The notes under the pieces are model-generated. The model had not been told where the DNA came from. It did not search any database and saw only the letters and a program-made list of their open reading frames with translations. Shown piece by piece: positions 22,759 through 32,300 of a stretch of 64,000 nucleotides of DNA. Each line of letters opens with the position of its first letter. The stretch's first letter is position 1. The position numbers and the translations under genes were made by a program. This stretch comes from Bacteroidales bacterium (GTDB lineage: Bacteria > Bacteroidota > Bacteroidia > Bacteroidales > UBA932): assembly GCA_024398125.1 (NCBI GenBank), contig JAKSJO010000013.1:1-64000 (forward strand), read 5' to 3'.

Positions 22759-24786
22759 TTACTGTTTAACTAATTCATAAACCATCGCGCACCTGCACGG
22801 CAGATAAAGTAAAAGCGTATCCTGCAGGTCCTGCGGACCGTTAGGAGACTTCTGGTTCATCGTATAGTGTATTTCTCCCGGAGAGAGCCGTCCGAATCCA
22901 TCGAATTCAGCCTCATCCGAATCAAGTACCAGCCTGTAAGAGCCGGCAATGGCTGCAAAACCGTAGTCCGTATAGGAAACTGCAGGGTCAAAATTGAATG
23001 CAAAGATATAGTTTCTTCGCTTGAAAATCAACACTTTCTTCTGTTCATCGGCAACAATAAGCTCCGGTCTTGAAACTAAAACGTTATTCTTGCGGATAAG
23101 GTGTATCATCGCCTCGTCAAAGTTGCGGAGATAGCGGTATCTGAGGTAATCCGGCTCCGCAAGAGACCACTGACGGCGGGCATGCTGATACGACCAACCG
23201 TTCCCTTCCCGAGGGAAGTCGATCCATTCCGGATGGCCGAACTCGTTACCCATGAAGGTAAGGTATCCATTGCCCGCGGTGGCTGCCGTCACGAGACGTA
23301 TCATCTTGTGCAGCGCGACTCCCCTTTCGACAACAGGGCTCTTGGATCCCTTGTTCATCGATGTGTACATTTCCTTGTCGATGAGACGGAATATGAGGGT
23401 CTTGTCACCCACCAGCGCCTGGTCATGACACTCGGCATAGCTGATGGTCTTTTCGTCCTCGCGCTTGTTGGTGAGCTCCCACCAGACCTGGCCCATGCTC
23501 CACTCGTCATCCTTCTTCTCCTTGATCCATTTGATCCAGTTGTCAGCGACGCCCATGGACATGCGGAAGTCGAAGCCGACACCGCCGTTCTCGAAAGGAG
23601 CAGCAAGTCCGGCCATGCCGCTTACATCCTCGGCAATGGTTATCGCTGCCGGATTGAGCTCGTGAACCAGCATATTGGCCAACGCAAGGTAGGTCACGGC
23701 ATTCTCATCGACACCCTGGTTGAAATAGAGTTCATAGTCGCCGAAGTCCTTTCCCAAACCATGGTCCCAGTACAGCATGCTGGTCACACCGTCGAAACGG
23801 AAACCGTCCAGGTGGTATTCTTCCATCCAGTACTTTACGTTGCTTAGCAGGAAATATTTGGTCTCGTCCTTGCCGTAGTCGAAGCAGCGGGAATCCCAGG
23901 CAGGATGATGTCCCTGCCAGCCACTGTAAAAATAGAGATCCTCGCGGCCGTCGAAATTGCTGAGGCTCTCCGCCTCGTTCTTCACCATGTGCGAGTGAAC
24001 GATGTCCATGATGACCGCTATGCCCTTGGCGTGAGCGGCATCGACAAGTTCCTTGAACTCTTCCGGAGTGCCGAAACGGCTGCTCAGAGCATAGAAATTC
24101 GAAACCTGATATCCGAACGAGCCATAGTATGGATGCTCCTGGAGGGCCATTATCTGGAGAACGTTGTATCCGAGCGCGGCAACCTTTGGAAGGACATCGC
24201 GACGGAACTCGGAGAACGTGCTCACGTCTTCCTTCTCGCCGCTCATTCCTATGTGGCACTCATAGATAAGCGGATTCCTGCGCTTTGCCGGACGTTTGTG
24301 CTTCCAGTCAAACTGCATTCCCGGAGACCATATCTGTGCAAAGAAAGCCTTTGACTCCGGATCCTGGACACAACGGGTAGCGTACGCCGGCAGACGTTCC
24401 CCTGCGCCGCCCGGCCATTCTATGAAAAGCTTGTAGAGCTGACCATGATGCATGAACATTCCAGGCACCTTCAGCTCCCAATTTCCGCCGCCTATCGGCT
24501 TCAATGCATATCCTTCCGTACGTTTCCAGTTGCTGAACTCACCGACCAGATATATCCTGGTGGCGTTCGGGGCCCACTCGCGGAACACCCATCCGCCGTC
24601 CTCGGTTCTGTGCATACCATAGTAGAAATGGTTGTTGAATGCAGAGCTGAGACTGCCATCCTCACCCTGGCCGCTGGCCTGAAGGAATTTCTTGCGGCAG
24701 TCCAGGATACGCTTGTGCCTCTCGTCTATCGAACGCTTGTACGGGAAAAGGTACGGATCAGTCTTGTAAATCATCTTTTTTCTCAT
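22759..24786 (-). CDS. glgB: 1,4-alpha-glucan branching enzyme (GH13)
   Basis: Introduces alpha-1,6 branches into glycogen. A CBM48-like N-domain (VFREWAPNATRIYLVGEF) precedes the GH13 barrel with GFRFDGVTSML (nucleophile Asp), AITIAEDVSG (acid/base Glu), SYAECHDQALVG and GNEFGHPEW. I chose the ATG at 24786 (675 residues, MRKKMIYKTDPY...): the longer frame to 24933 would run through xseB and its extra residues look unrelated to the family. An ATG at 24774 is a possible alternative. The gene starts 4 nt after the xseB stop and lies 4 nt before the debranching gene. Confidence 0.95.
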   Translation of the reverse strand: MRKKMIYKTDPYLFPYKRSIDERHKRILDCRKKFLQASGQGEDGSLSSAFNNHFYYGMHRTEDGGWVFREWAPNATRIYLVGEFSNWKRTEGYALKPIGGGNWELKVPGMFMHHGQLYKLFIEWPGGAGERLPAYATRCVQDPESKAFFAQIWSPGMQFDWKHKRPAKRRNPLIYECHIGMSGEKEDVSTFSEFRRDVLPKVAALGYNVLQIMALQEHPYYGSFGYQVSNFYALSSRFGTPEEFKELVDAAHAKGIAVIMDIVHSHMVKNEAESLSNFDGREDLYFYSGWQGHHPAWDSRCFDYGKDETKYFLLSNVKYWMEEYHLDGFRFDGVTSMLYWDHGLGKDFGDYELYFNQGVDENAVTYLALANMLVHELNPAAITIAEDVSGMAGLAAPFENGGVGFDFRMSMGVADNWIKWIKEKKDDEWSMGQVWWELTNKREDEKTISYAECHDQALVGDKTLIFRLIDKEMYTSMNKGSKSPVVERGVALHKMIRLVTAATAGNGYLTFMGNEFGHPEWIDFPREGNGWSYQHARRQWSLAEPDYLRYRYLRNFDEAMIHLIRKNNVLVSRPELIVADEQKKVLIFKRRNYIFAFNFDPAVSYTDYGFAAIAGSYRLVLDSDEAEFDGFGRLSPGEIHYTMNQKSPNGPQDLQDTLLLYLPCRCAMVYELVKQ

Positions 24787-24790
24787 GGCA

Positions 24791-24988
24791 TCATGCGTTT
24801 TCGAAAGATTCGCCGATGTGGTTGCGCACACCACGGAGATACGCACGGCACTGCTCGGTGAGCCTTGCCGCTTCCCTGACGTATGCGTCAATGTCGCCCA
24901 GACCCGTTGCGGGGTCCTCAACCTTGACCGCAAGGGCCTCCAGAGCCGCTATTGCCTTGTCATAGTCGAATTCTTCCATATTGTTCAA
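24791..24988 (-). CDS. xseB: Exodeoxyribonuclease VII small subunit
   Basis: A 65-residue helical protein that binds XseA in exonuclease VII. The family pattern is clear: FDYDKAIAALEALAVKVED, GLGDIDAYVREAARLTEQCRAYL. Its start ATG overlaps the xseA stop (24985-24988, ATGA), giving translational coupling and balanced stoichiometry. The next gene is glgB, joined with a 4-nt gap, so a DNA-repair nuclease and glycogen synthesis share a transcript. Confidence 0.93.
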   Translation of the reverse strand: MNNMEEFDYDKAIAALEALAVKVEDPATGLGDIDAYVREAARLTEQCRAYLRGVRNHIGESFENA

Positions 24989-26100
24989 TTCATTTTTACA
25001 TTTTCAACCTTGCACTCCAGGGTGCCGTCGGCGAACATGACGCCGATATGGCTTCCAGGCTGTACCTGGGATGCTTTCTTCATCACCACACCCCTTTCGT
25101 CCGCAATAAGCGAAAAGCCTCGGCCAAGAATGCCGCGAGGGTCGGATCCCTTTATGCGGGACTCAAGCAGGGCAACGCGCGACTCCATTGCTGCCACCTT
25201 GTTGATGAAAGCAAGGCGCAGACGGGTGATGAATGACGATATGCGCTCATCTTCCGCCATATAGCAGTCGATGAAACGGTCAGCGAGCGCGGTAGGTGTC
25301 TTCACAGAGTCGAATGCGACCATATCAGCCACATGATGGTCACGGTCATGCCCGATGGCTGTGAATACAGGCAGGCCGCATGTAGCTATGCGTACCGCCA
25401 TGTCATAGTCATTGAAGCAGTCCAGATCAAGGACAGATCCGCCGCCGCGCATGATCAGAACCGCGTCATACGGCTCAGCGGAACTCTCTATGCGGTCCAG
25501 GGCATCGATCACCGCAGCCGGGGCATCCCCACCCTGCATCGCAGCTTCAAAAAGGTCTGTATGGAATGCGAAGCCATAAGGGTTCTCGTTCAGATGGCGC
25601 AGGAAATCGCCAAGACCCGCAGCATTTTCAGCCGAAACGATGGCAAGGCGATATGGCAGCAATGGAAGACGGACCCGCTTCTGGAGGTCCATCATGCCGT
25701 CCTCTTCAAGGCGGGCGATTGTCTTGCGTTTGAGAAGTTCGCGCTCTCCGAGGGTGAAGTCCGGATCGACCTGGTCGACAGTCAGACTGAGGCCATAAAG
25801 CTCACTGTAGCTGACGCGAACTCTCAGCAGAACGCTGATCCCGGAGCGGAGACTGCCTCCCGTGGCTTCGCGGAACAATGCATCGACCATGCCGTAGACA
25901 TTACGCCAGATGACGGCCCTTGCCTTGGCGACCGTGCCGCGAGGGCCATCCTGGGACAGTTCCAGGTAGCAGTGTCCATTCGCCTTGACGCTGATGGAGC
26001 TGATTTCAGCCTTCACCCAGACACGTTCGGGGAACATGTCTTCCAGTCCTTGCCTGATATTGGACTGAAGGGTCAGAAGGTCTACGTATTCGCAATCCAT
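24985..26100 (-). CDS. xseA: Exodeoxyribonuclease VII large subunit
   Basis: Catalytic subunit of exonuclease VII, a single-strand DNA exonuclease. N-terminal OB-fold (about 1-105: VWVKAEISSISVKANGHCYLEL), then the nuclease domain with LPLLPYRLAIVSAENAAGLGDF, RGGGSVLDLDCFNDY and GHDRDHHVADMVAFDSVKTPTA, the three conserved blocks. At 371 residues it is shorter than E. coli XseA (about 456); the coiled-coil region after residue 290 is reduced, as in other Bacteroidota members. First gene of the operon that continues through xseB, the glycogen genes and ribF. Confidence 0.94.
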   Translation of the reverse strand: MDCEYVDLLTLQSNIRQGLEDMFPERVWVKAEISSISVKANGHCYLELSQDGPRGTVAKARAVIWRNVYGMVDALFREATGGSLRSGISVLLRVRVSYSELYGLSLTVDQVDPDFTLGERELLKRKTIARLEEDGMMDLQKRVRLPLLPYRLAIVSAENAAGLGDFLRHLNENPYGFAFHTDLFEAAMQGGDAPAAVIDALDRIESSAEPYDAVLIMRGGGSVLDLDCFNDYDMAVRIATCGLPVFTAIGHDRDHHVADMVAFDSVKTPTALADRFIDCYMAEDERISSFITRLRLAFINKVAAMESRVALLESRIKGSDPRGILGRGFSLIADERGVVMKKASQVQPGSHIGVMFADGTLECKVENVKMN

Positions 26101-26120
26101 AATTAAGGAGTCACTATTGG

Positions 26121-26128
26121 CAAATTTA
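26121..26128 (-). promoter_or_regulatory. -7 box for the xseA-glycogen-ribF operon
   Basis: Reading leftward, TAAATTTG matches TAnnTTTG, 20 nt before the xseA ATG. No good -33 TTTG is found at 19-21 bases. It is the only promoter-like sequence I see upstream of the roughly 12.9-kb gene run down to ribF. Confidence 0.45.
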
Positions 26129-26150
26129 CTAAATTTTTGGGGAGAATTGC

Positions 26151-26158
26151 TATATTTG
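26151..26158 (+). promoter_or_regulatory. -7 box for the engB-prs-der operon
   Basis: TATATTTG, 19 nt before the engB ATG and divergent from the xseA box. The -33 element is unclear. The short distance implies a leader of roughly 12-14 nt. Confidence 0.5.
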
Positions 26159-26177
26159 CACCCACAAAGATTCAGAC

Positions 26178-26777
26178 ATGAAAATCACCGAGGCGAAGTT
26201 CGCTGGAAGCAGCACAAGAGTATCGCAGAAGCCCGAGCAGAAGCTGCCCGAGTTTGCGTTCATTGGACGCTCCAACGTAGGAAAATCCTCGTTGATCAAT
26301 ATGCTGTGTGCCAACAAGAAGCTGGCGATGACATCATCCACTCCGGGCAAGACGAAGCTCGTTAACCACTTCCGTATCAATAACAGCTGGTACCTGGTGG
26401 ATCTTCCCGGTTACGGATATGCCAAGATGAACCAGAAGGGCCGCGATGAACTCGCCGCACTGATCAACGACTACATACGCAACTCCGAGGAGCTCGTCAT
26501 GCTGTTCGTTCTGGTTGATTCGCGCCACGACATAGGCAAGATCGACCTTGACTTCATCGACACACTGGGCATGGAGGGGATTCCTTTCGCGATCATCTTC
26601 ACAAAGTGCGACAAGCAGGGGCCGAACGTCCTGGCCCGTCAGATCGAGAAGGACAAGGAAATCCTGTCTGAAACCTGGGAGGATCTGCCTCACATGCTCA
26701 CGAGCTCGGCGGAGAGCGGCAAGGGCAAGGAGGAAATCCTCAGCTACATTGAGGAAATATTAAAATCAATATCGTAA
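26178..26777 (+). CDS. engB: Ribosome-biogenesis GTPase EngB (YsxC/YihA)
   Basis: Essential GTPase in late 50S subunit assembly. G1 GRSNVGKSSL (29-38), G2 region TSSTPGKTK, G3 DLPGYG, G4 TKCDK, and G5 TSSAESGKG are all present; 199 residues is the normal length. The stop TAA overlaps the prs ATG (TAATG). It shares the operon with prs and with der, another ribosome-assembly GTPase, a functionally sensible pairing. Confidence 0.96.
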   Translation: MKITEAKFAGSSTRVSQKPEQKLPEFAFIGRSNVGKSSLINMLCANKKLAMTSSTPGKTKLVNHFRINNSWYLVDLPGYGYAKMNQKGRDELAALINDYIRNSEELVMLFVLVDSRHDIGKIDLDFIDTLGMEGIPFAIIFTKCDKQGPNVLARQIEKDKEILSETWEDLPHMLTSSAESGKGKEEILSYIEEILKSIS

Positions 26778-27751
26778 TGATCCACAACCACAGAATGGAA
26801 CTGTTTGCCTGCAGGGCATCAGTCGATTTCGCAAAAAAGGCAATTGAAAAGTTGAATGAGATCCAGGCTGCTCACGGCGAGCCAGCCCTCCAGCTCGGAA
26901 ACCTCGAGGTTACTCCATTCAGCGACGGCGAGTTCCAGCCAGCTTTCATCGACAGCGTACGCGGAGCCACCGTATTCATCTTCCAGTCGACTGTTCCGCC
27001 AGCAGACAACCTTCTTGAGCTTCTTCTCTGCATCGACGCAGCAAAGAGAGCTTCTGCAGACAAGGTCATCGCAGTCATGCCATATTTCGGATGGGCACGT
27101 CAGGACCGCAAGGACAAGCCAAGAGTATCGATCGGAGCGAAGCTGGTAGCCAACCTCCTCCACGCAGCAGGAGTTGACCGTATCATGGCTTGCGATCTTC
27201 ACGCCGACCAGATCCAGGGTTTCTTCGACGTACCTGTGGACAGCCTCTATGCCAGCAAGGTATTCATCCCATATATCACCAGCCTCGGTCTTGAGAACCT
27301 TTCAATCGCCGCTCCAGACATGGGAGGCGCAAAGAGAGCGAACTCATACGCAAAGGCCCTCAAGTGTCCTGTGATCATCTGCCACAAGACCCGCGAGAAG
27401 GCTAACGTTGTAGCATCAATCACCGCCATCGGTGAGGTTGAGGGACGAGACATCATCATCATTGACGACATGATCGACACAGCTGGTACACTTTGCAAGG
27501 CTGCCGAGGTTCTCATGTCGAAGGGTGCAAGGAGCGTTCGTGCATGCGCAAGCCACGGTCTCCTTACCGGAGGTGCAATCGAGCGCATCCACAACTCAGT
27601 GTTCGAGGAGGTGATCATCACCGATTCGATTCCTCACCCAGAGCTCGCGAACGATCCGAAGATCAAGATCCTTTCACTTGCCGAAGTGTTCGCGAACATC
27701 ATCTACAAGGTCTACAACTACGAGCCTATCAGCCCGGAGTTTGTAAGATAG
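26777..27751 (+). CDS. prs: Ribose-phosphate pyrophosphokinase (PRPP synthetase)
   Basis: Makes PRPP from ribose-5-phosphate and ATP for nucleotide, histidine, tryptophan and NAD synthesis. Conserved blocks: FSDGEF, YFGWARQDRKDKPRVSIGAK (ATP/Mg loop), CDLHADQIQGFFDVPVD, and the PRPP-binding loop IIIDDMIDTAGTL. 324 residues from the ATG overlapping engB; an ATG at 26795 (MELFACRAS) would also suit the fold and may be the true start. Cytosolic. Confidence 0.96.
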   Translation: MIHNHRMELFACRASVDFAKKAIEKLNEIQAAHGEPALQLGNLEVTPFSDGEFQPAFIDSVRGATVFIFQSTVPPADNLLELLLCIDAAKRASADKVIAVMPYFGWARQDRKDKPRVSIGAKLVANLLHAAGVDRIMACDLHADQIQGFFDVPVDSLYASKVFIPYITSLGLENLSIAAPDMGGAKRANSYAKALKCPVIICHKTREKANVVASITAIGEVEGRDIIIIDDMIDTAGTLCKAAEVLMSKGARSVRACASHGLLTGGAIERIHNSVFEEVIITDSIPHPELANDPKIKILSLAEVFANIIYKVYNYEPISPEFVR

Positions 27752-27761
27752 GAATCACGGC

Positions 27762-28025
27762 ATGGAGCTGTTCCTCATTGCCATCGTGGCCGTCGGTCTG
27801 TGCGTTTTCGGTATGTGCTTCAACATCATATTCCGAAAGGATGGAAAGTTTCCGGAGTACGAGGTCGGGTCGAACAAGGAGATGCGCAAGCTGGGGATAC
27901 GCTGCATGAAAGAAGAAGATTGGGAGATTCACGGAAAGACTCCCGCAGTCAAGCACAGCCACTGCACCCAGGACTATTCCAAAGAGTGCATTGGCTGCGC
28001 GTTATATAAAAAAGAAGAGAAGTAA
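27762..28025 (+). CDS. Small membrane-anchored Cys-containing protein, unknown
   Basis: 87 residues. Residues 3-24 form one hydrophobic helix (with two cysteines, CVFGMC), followed by a soluble tail with PEYEVGSNKEMRKLGIRC and a C-terminal cluster HCTQDYSKECIGC. The spacing of Cys and His in the tail would allow metal binding (inference). I recall similar short proteins with a VGxNxxMRKLGIxC pattern in other Bacteroidales but know no function. The gene lies 10 nt after prs and 3 nt before der, clearly in the operon, and its composition matches its neighbours, so I take it as real. Confidence 0.75.
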   Translation: MELFLIAIVAVGLCVFGMCFNIIFRKDGKFPEYEVGSNKEMRKLGIRCMKEEDWEIHGKTPAVKHSHCTQDYSKECIGCALYKKEEK

Positions 28026-28028
28026 GAT

Positions 28029-29339
28029 ATGAGCCTGGTAGCTATTGTAGGAAGACCGAATGTCGGCAAATCAACACTGTTCAACCGTCTTGTGGGAATG
28101 CGCAAGGCAATCGTCGACGATACCGCCGGCGTAACCCGCGACAGACATTATGGAAAGTGCGACTGGTGCGGCACGGAGTTCTCCGTTGTCGATACCGGTG
28201 GATATACAACCAACTCAGATGACGTTTTTGAAAGCGCCATCCGCCGTCAGGTGGAGATTGCGATCGAGGAGTCGGATGTAGTTCTGTTCATGGTAGAGGC
28301 TGGCACAGGCATCACTGACTACGATGACGAGATTGCCAACATCCTCCGCCGATCAAAGAAGCCTGTAGTACTTTGCGTGAACAAGGTTGACTCAGGAGAC
28401 AAGGTGTTCGACACCTATCAGTTCTATTCCCTCGGTCTTGGAGAGATCTTCAGCATCTCGGCAGCCAACGGAGGCGGCACAGGAGACCTTCTCGACGAGA
28501 TCGTGAGGGTACTCCCGAAGGAAGCCGCGAACGAGGACATGGACCGTCCGGATCTGCCGCACATCACCATCGTCGGCAAGCCGAACGTAGGCAAGTCATC
28601 CCTTACCAACGCTCTTCTCGGCGAGGAGAGAAACATCGTCACCCCTGTTGCAGGAACCACCAGAGATTCAATCTCGACATACTACAACAAGTTCGGTCAT
28701 GAGTTCATGATCGTCGACACCGCCGGAATCCGCCGCAAGGCAAAGGTTCATGAGGATCTGGAGTTCTACTCCGTGATGCGCTCCATCCGCGCTATCGAAA
28801 AGGCAGACATCTGTGTGCTCATGATTGATGCGACCCAGGGAATGGAGGCACAGGACATGAATATCTTCAACCTGATCCAGAAGAACCGCAAGGGCTGCGT
28901 AATCGTTGTCAACAAGTGGGATCTTTTCATCAAGGACAACAACACCCTTCGCGACTACGAAGAGACTCTCAGGAAGAAGATCGCACCGTTCGATGACGTT
29001 CCTATCATCTTCACATCGGTGATCAAGAAGCAGAGAGTACTCGATGTACTTGATGCGGTTGCGATGGTCAGCGAGAACTATTCCCGCAAGATCAGCACCA
29101 ACCAGCTCAACGAGGTACTTCTTCCTATCATCGAAATGACTCCTCCACCGTCATGGAAGGGCAAGTATGTAAAGGTGAAGTACATCACCCAGCTTCCGAC
29201 CAAGTTCCCTGCATTCGCATTCTTCTGCAATCTTCCGCAGTACATCCGTGACCCTTACAAGAGATTCCTCGAGAATCAGCTGAGAGATAACTTCAAGCTC
29301 ACTGGATGTCCGATCCAGATATATTGCAGACAAAAATAA
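28029..29339 (+). CDS. der: Ribosome-biogenesis GTPase Der (EngA)
   Basis: Double-GTPase protein for 50S assembly. The first G domain opens with [11 protein letters not shown] (7-17) and has DTGG and NKVD; the second has [18 protein letters not shown] and NKWD. The C-terminal KH-like domain spans about 350-436. 436 residues is typical. A strong bidirectional terminator (29349-29383) follows, ending the operon. Confidence 0.97.
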   Translation: MSLVAIVGRPNVGKSTLFNRLVGMRKAIVDDTAGVTRDRHYGKCDWCGTEFSVVDTGGYTTNSDDVFESAIRRQVEIAIEESDVVLFMVEAGTGITDYDDEIANILRRSKKPVVLCVNKVDSGDKVFDTYQFYSLGLGEIFSISAANGGGTGDLLDEIVRVLPKEAANEDMDRPDLPHITIVGKPNVGKSSLTNALLGEERNIVTPVAGTTRDSISTYYNKFGHEFMIVDTAGIRRKAKVHEDLEFYSVMRSIRAIEKADICVLMIDATQGMEAQDMNIFNLIQKNRKGCVIVVNKWDLFIKDNNTLRDYEETLRKKIAPFDDVPIIFTSVIKKQRVLDVLDAVAMVSENYSRKISTNQLNEVLLPIIEMTPPPSWKGKYVKVKYITQLPTKFPAFAFFCNLPQYIRDPYKRFLENQLRDNFKLTGCPIQIYCRQK

Positions 29340-29348
29340 AGAGACATT

Positions 29349-29383
29349 AAAAAGACTCAAGGGATGGCCCTTGAGTCTTTTTT
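29349..29383. terminator. Bidirectional terminator between der and the NtrY-like kinase
   Basis: AAAAAGACTCAAGGG, loop ATGG, CCCTTGAGTCTTTTT: a perfect stem with A-runs on the left and T-runs on the right, so it can end transcripts from both convergent genes. Confidence 0.88.
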
Positions 29384-32300
29384 ATTTCTTTGGATAGCGG
29401 ATGGTGAAGCATGCGCCACCGAGGGCGAACGAGCGTGAGTAGCTTATCTCAGCACCGCAGCGATCAAGTATGCTTCGGCAGATTGCCAGACCGATTCCGG
29501 CTCCTCCGGTCTTTGTTGTGAAGTTCGGCGTGAACAATTTCTCTACATTCTCGGATGAAACGCCCGGACCGCTGTCCTCAAATACAATGTCATACCAGCC
29601 ATCCTTGACCGAGTTTCTCAATGAGATGAGGATCGTGCCGCTTCCCACACTTCCATCCTCCGATCCGGAGTTCTCTATTGCCTGGACAGAGTTGGTCAGC
29701 AGGTTGACGAACACACGTGTCAGCTGAGGCTTAGGTCCCATGATATGTGCATCATCAAGACCCATGTACGAGAACCTGATGTTATCCTTGTTGTCAAACA
29801 TCGCCTTTTCTTCCTGGAGGAGGGCGTCAAGATTGATGTCCGAAGGCTCCTCGGCGTAAAGCTTGGCAAAGGTAGAGAACTCATTCGCCGTATCCGTAAG
29901 AATGTCTATATGCTCAAGGACTGTGTTTGCAACCTCGTCGAACTTCTCTTCCCATCCTGGAGCATTCCTCTGCTTGAGTCGCATAAGCCTCTGCATCTGG
30001 AGTTTCATCGGGGTAAGAGGATTCTTGATTTCATGCGCCACCTGGCGGGCCATGCCGGTCCAAGCCTTGTCTCTCTCGGCCATGGCAAGCTTGTGCGAAC
30101 TTTCCTGAAGCTCACCTACCATTCGGTTATAGGCATCGACAAGGGTCGAAATCTCGTCGTTTCTGTCGTATTCGATGGTCTCGAGGGTCGCGATGTCAGC
30201 ATCCTTCATCTTGAGTCCCATCTCGTTCAGCGGCTTGAAGATTCTTGTCGACAAGGCATTGATGATGAGCCTTGCAAACAGCAGCAGTATCACGAAGAGA
30301 ACGAAGATGGTGACCATGTGGATGACGGCTTCTGTCTCGAAGTCCAGATGGTCGTCGATGTAAGGAGAGCTGATTATTGCCACCATATTGTCGTCTCCGT
30401 TCATCACAGGAGCGTACATTGCATGGTAATGTCCCCTGCCGATAGAAACGTAGTCGATAAAGTATCCCTTGTGCTCGTAGACGATGGACTCGTACGCATC
30501 CTCATTGACCCTGGACCTGCGGAACATGTCGAACATGTCCGGTGTCGTTGACATGAACACCTTGCCGTCCGGAGCGTAGACAGTGATATCAAGGCCGGCC
30601 ATGCGGCTGGCTGTCTCAAGGAATTCCCTGAACTCCGGAGAATATAGCTCACGTGTGTCTTCCACTCCTTTGACGCTGTTCTCTACAATGGCGCGGATCG
30701 ACGTGATCTTGTCGGACATGAGGGCATTGCGGTTTGCCGTATTTCTCGAGTAAACGAAATAGATGCTGACCGATGCCATCGCAATCAAAGTGAGGATCAG
30801 GGAGACCATCAGTACGCTGGTGATCCTGCTCTGGAAATAACCACGCTTGCGGGATGACCTTCTACGGAATACTCCAGGCAGAGAGACCATGCCGAACGAT
30901 ACCAGACCGAGGAACGCGATAGCCACCGCATAGTAGGACAGACCCACAGCGGCCTGGGAGATGATTACGACTTCATTGTCGGAGATATGGGTGACATAGT
31001 GCCTGTAGCCATCCATCTTGAGATGATCGGCTTTGTTCTCGTATATGTCTCTATGAAGTTCCGAACTCAGCCTGGTAGGATAGGTGTAACGGCCACGGAA
31101 TGATATAAGGACATCTTCCGCATATCGCGCATAGGAATAGTGAGGAGGAATCGTGACACGGCCTGGGGCAGTGATTCCCATCATGCTCGAATAGCCTCGG
31201 TCCTCTCTGTTAGACTTAGGTTCCAGTGTAAGGAGGACATGGCTGACGCCATACTTCTCATTGAAATAGGTGAAAAGTCCCGAATACTGCGGATGTCCCG
31301 GAGACTTCGAAGAATAGATGAAGTGTGAATTGTCGTATATAGGCGTACCGTTGCTAAGCCTTTCCTGAATAAGCGCGAACAGGGCCGGATTGCGGGAATC
31401 CTCAGGAATGACCGCAACTGATATATCGAAGTTCTGGGCGATGCCGGACATGAGGTTGTCGACGAGCCTGTTCAGGATAAGCGTGCCGGAGTTAGGCAGT
31501 ACCGAAAGCGAAGCGATTATGGCATCCTCGCCGATCTCCGGTTCGATACTGCGGAGCTGAAGTTCTGCGAACAGGTCGCGGTCCATGGCAAGTCTGTTTG
31601 CGAGAAGGGACAGACGGTCCTGTTCTGTCCTGAAACCGAGGACTGCCGAAATGGAGACCATATACACGGCGATGAACAGCGCCAGTATGGTTCTTCCCAA
31701 TGCGCTGAAGGCATTGAAGGTCCTGCCTGTGAACTCTTTGACGACTGGCGCGAGAAGATGCACCAGCATAGGCAGGGACATGAGCAGAAGAAGAAGCGAG
31801 CCATATACTATGGCTGTGAAACCATTTACATCCTGCAGTCTGTAGAGCTCCAGTCTGATGTTGGAGTTTCGAATTATACCCTGGGTGAGGAAATGTACAT
31901 AGAAAAGCAGCGCAATGATGATGATGACATCGACGGCTGCCCACAATGCCATTGCAATCTTTTTACTTCGTGAAGCCAGAAGCATTCTGTACAGGCTTCG
32001 ACGGACGAGGAACAGAGCCGAAACCATGAAGAAGATAAGCAGATTTATCAGCAGAACTGCGGCAAGCGAATACAGAACCGGCCCGTCGGCATAGATCAGA
32101 GGAGAGAAAAGCGGCATTCCGAATCGGACTCCACGCCCCCAGACATACAATCCTGCCGTAAATAGAAACATCAAGAACGAGCATACGGCAGCACGCCTTA
32201 TGGTACGCTTTTGGGCAATTGCGACAAGCAGGGCGACCATCGACAGCATCAAGGCCAGCCATATCATGTGCGGCGAGCCGACCCCGTTCTGGGGCATAGG

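Noticed and set aside
24787-24933. Upstream extension of glgB
   Set aside because: In-frame codons lie inside xseB and are unrelated to branching enzymes; the ATG at 24786 fits the family.
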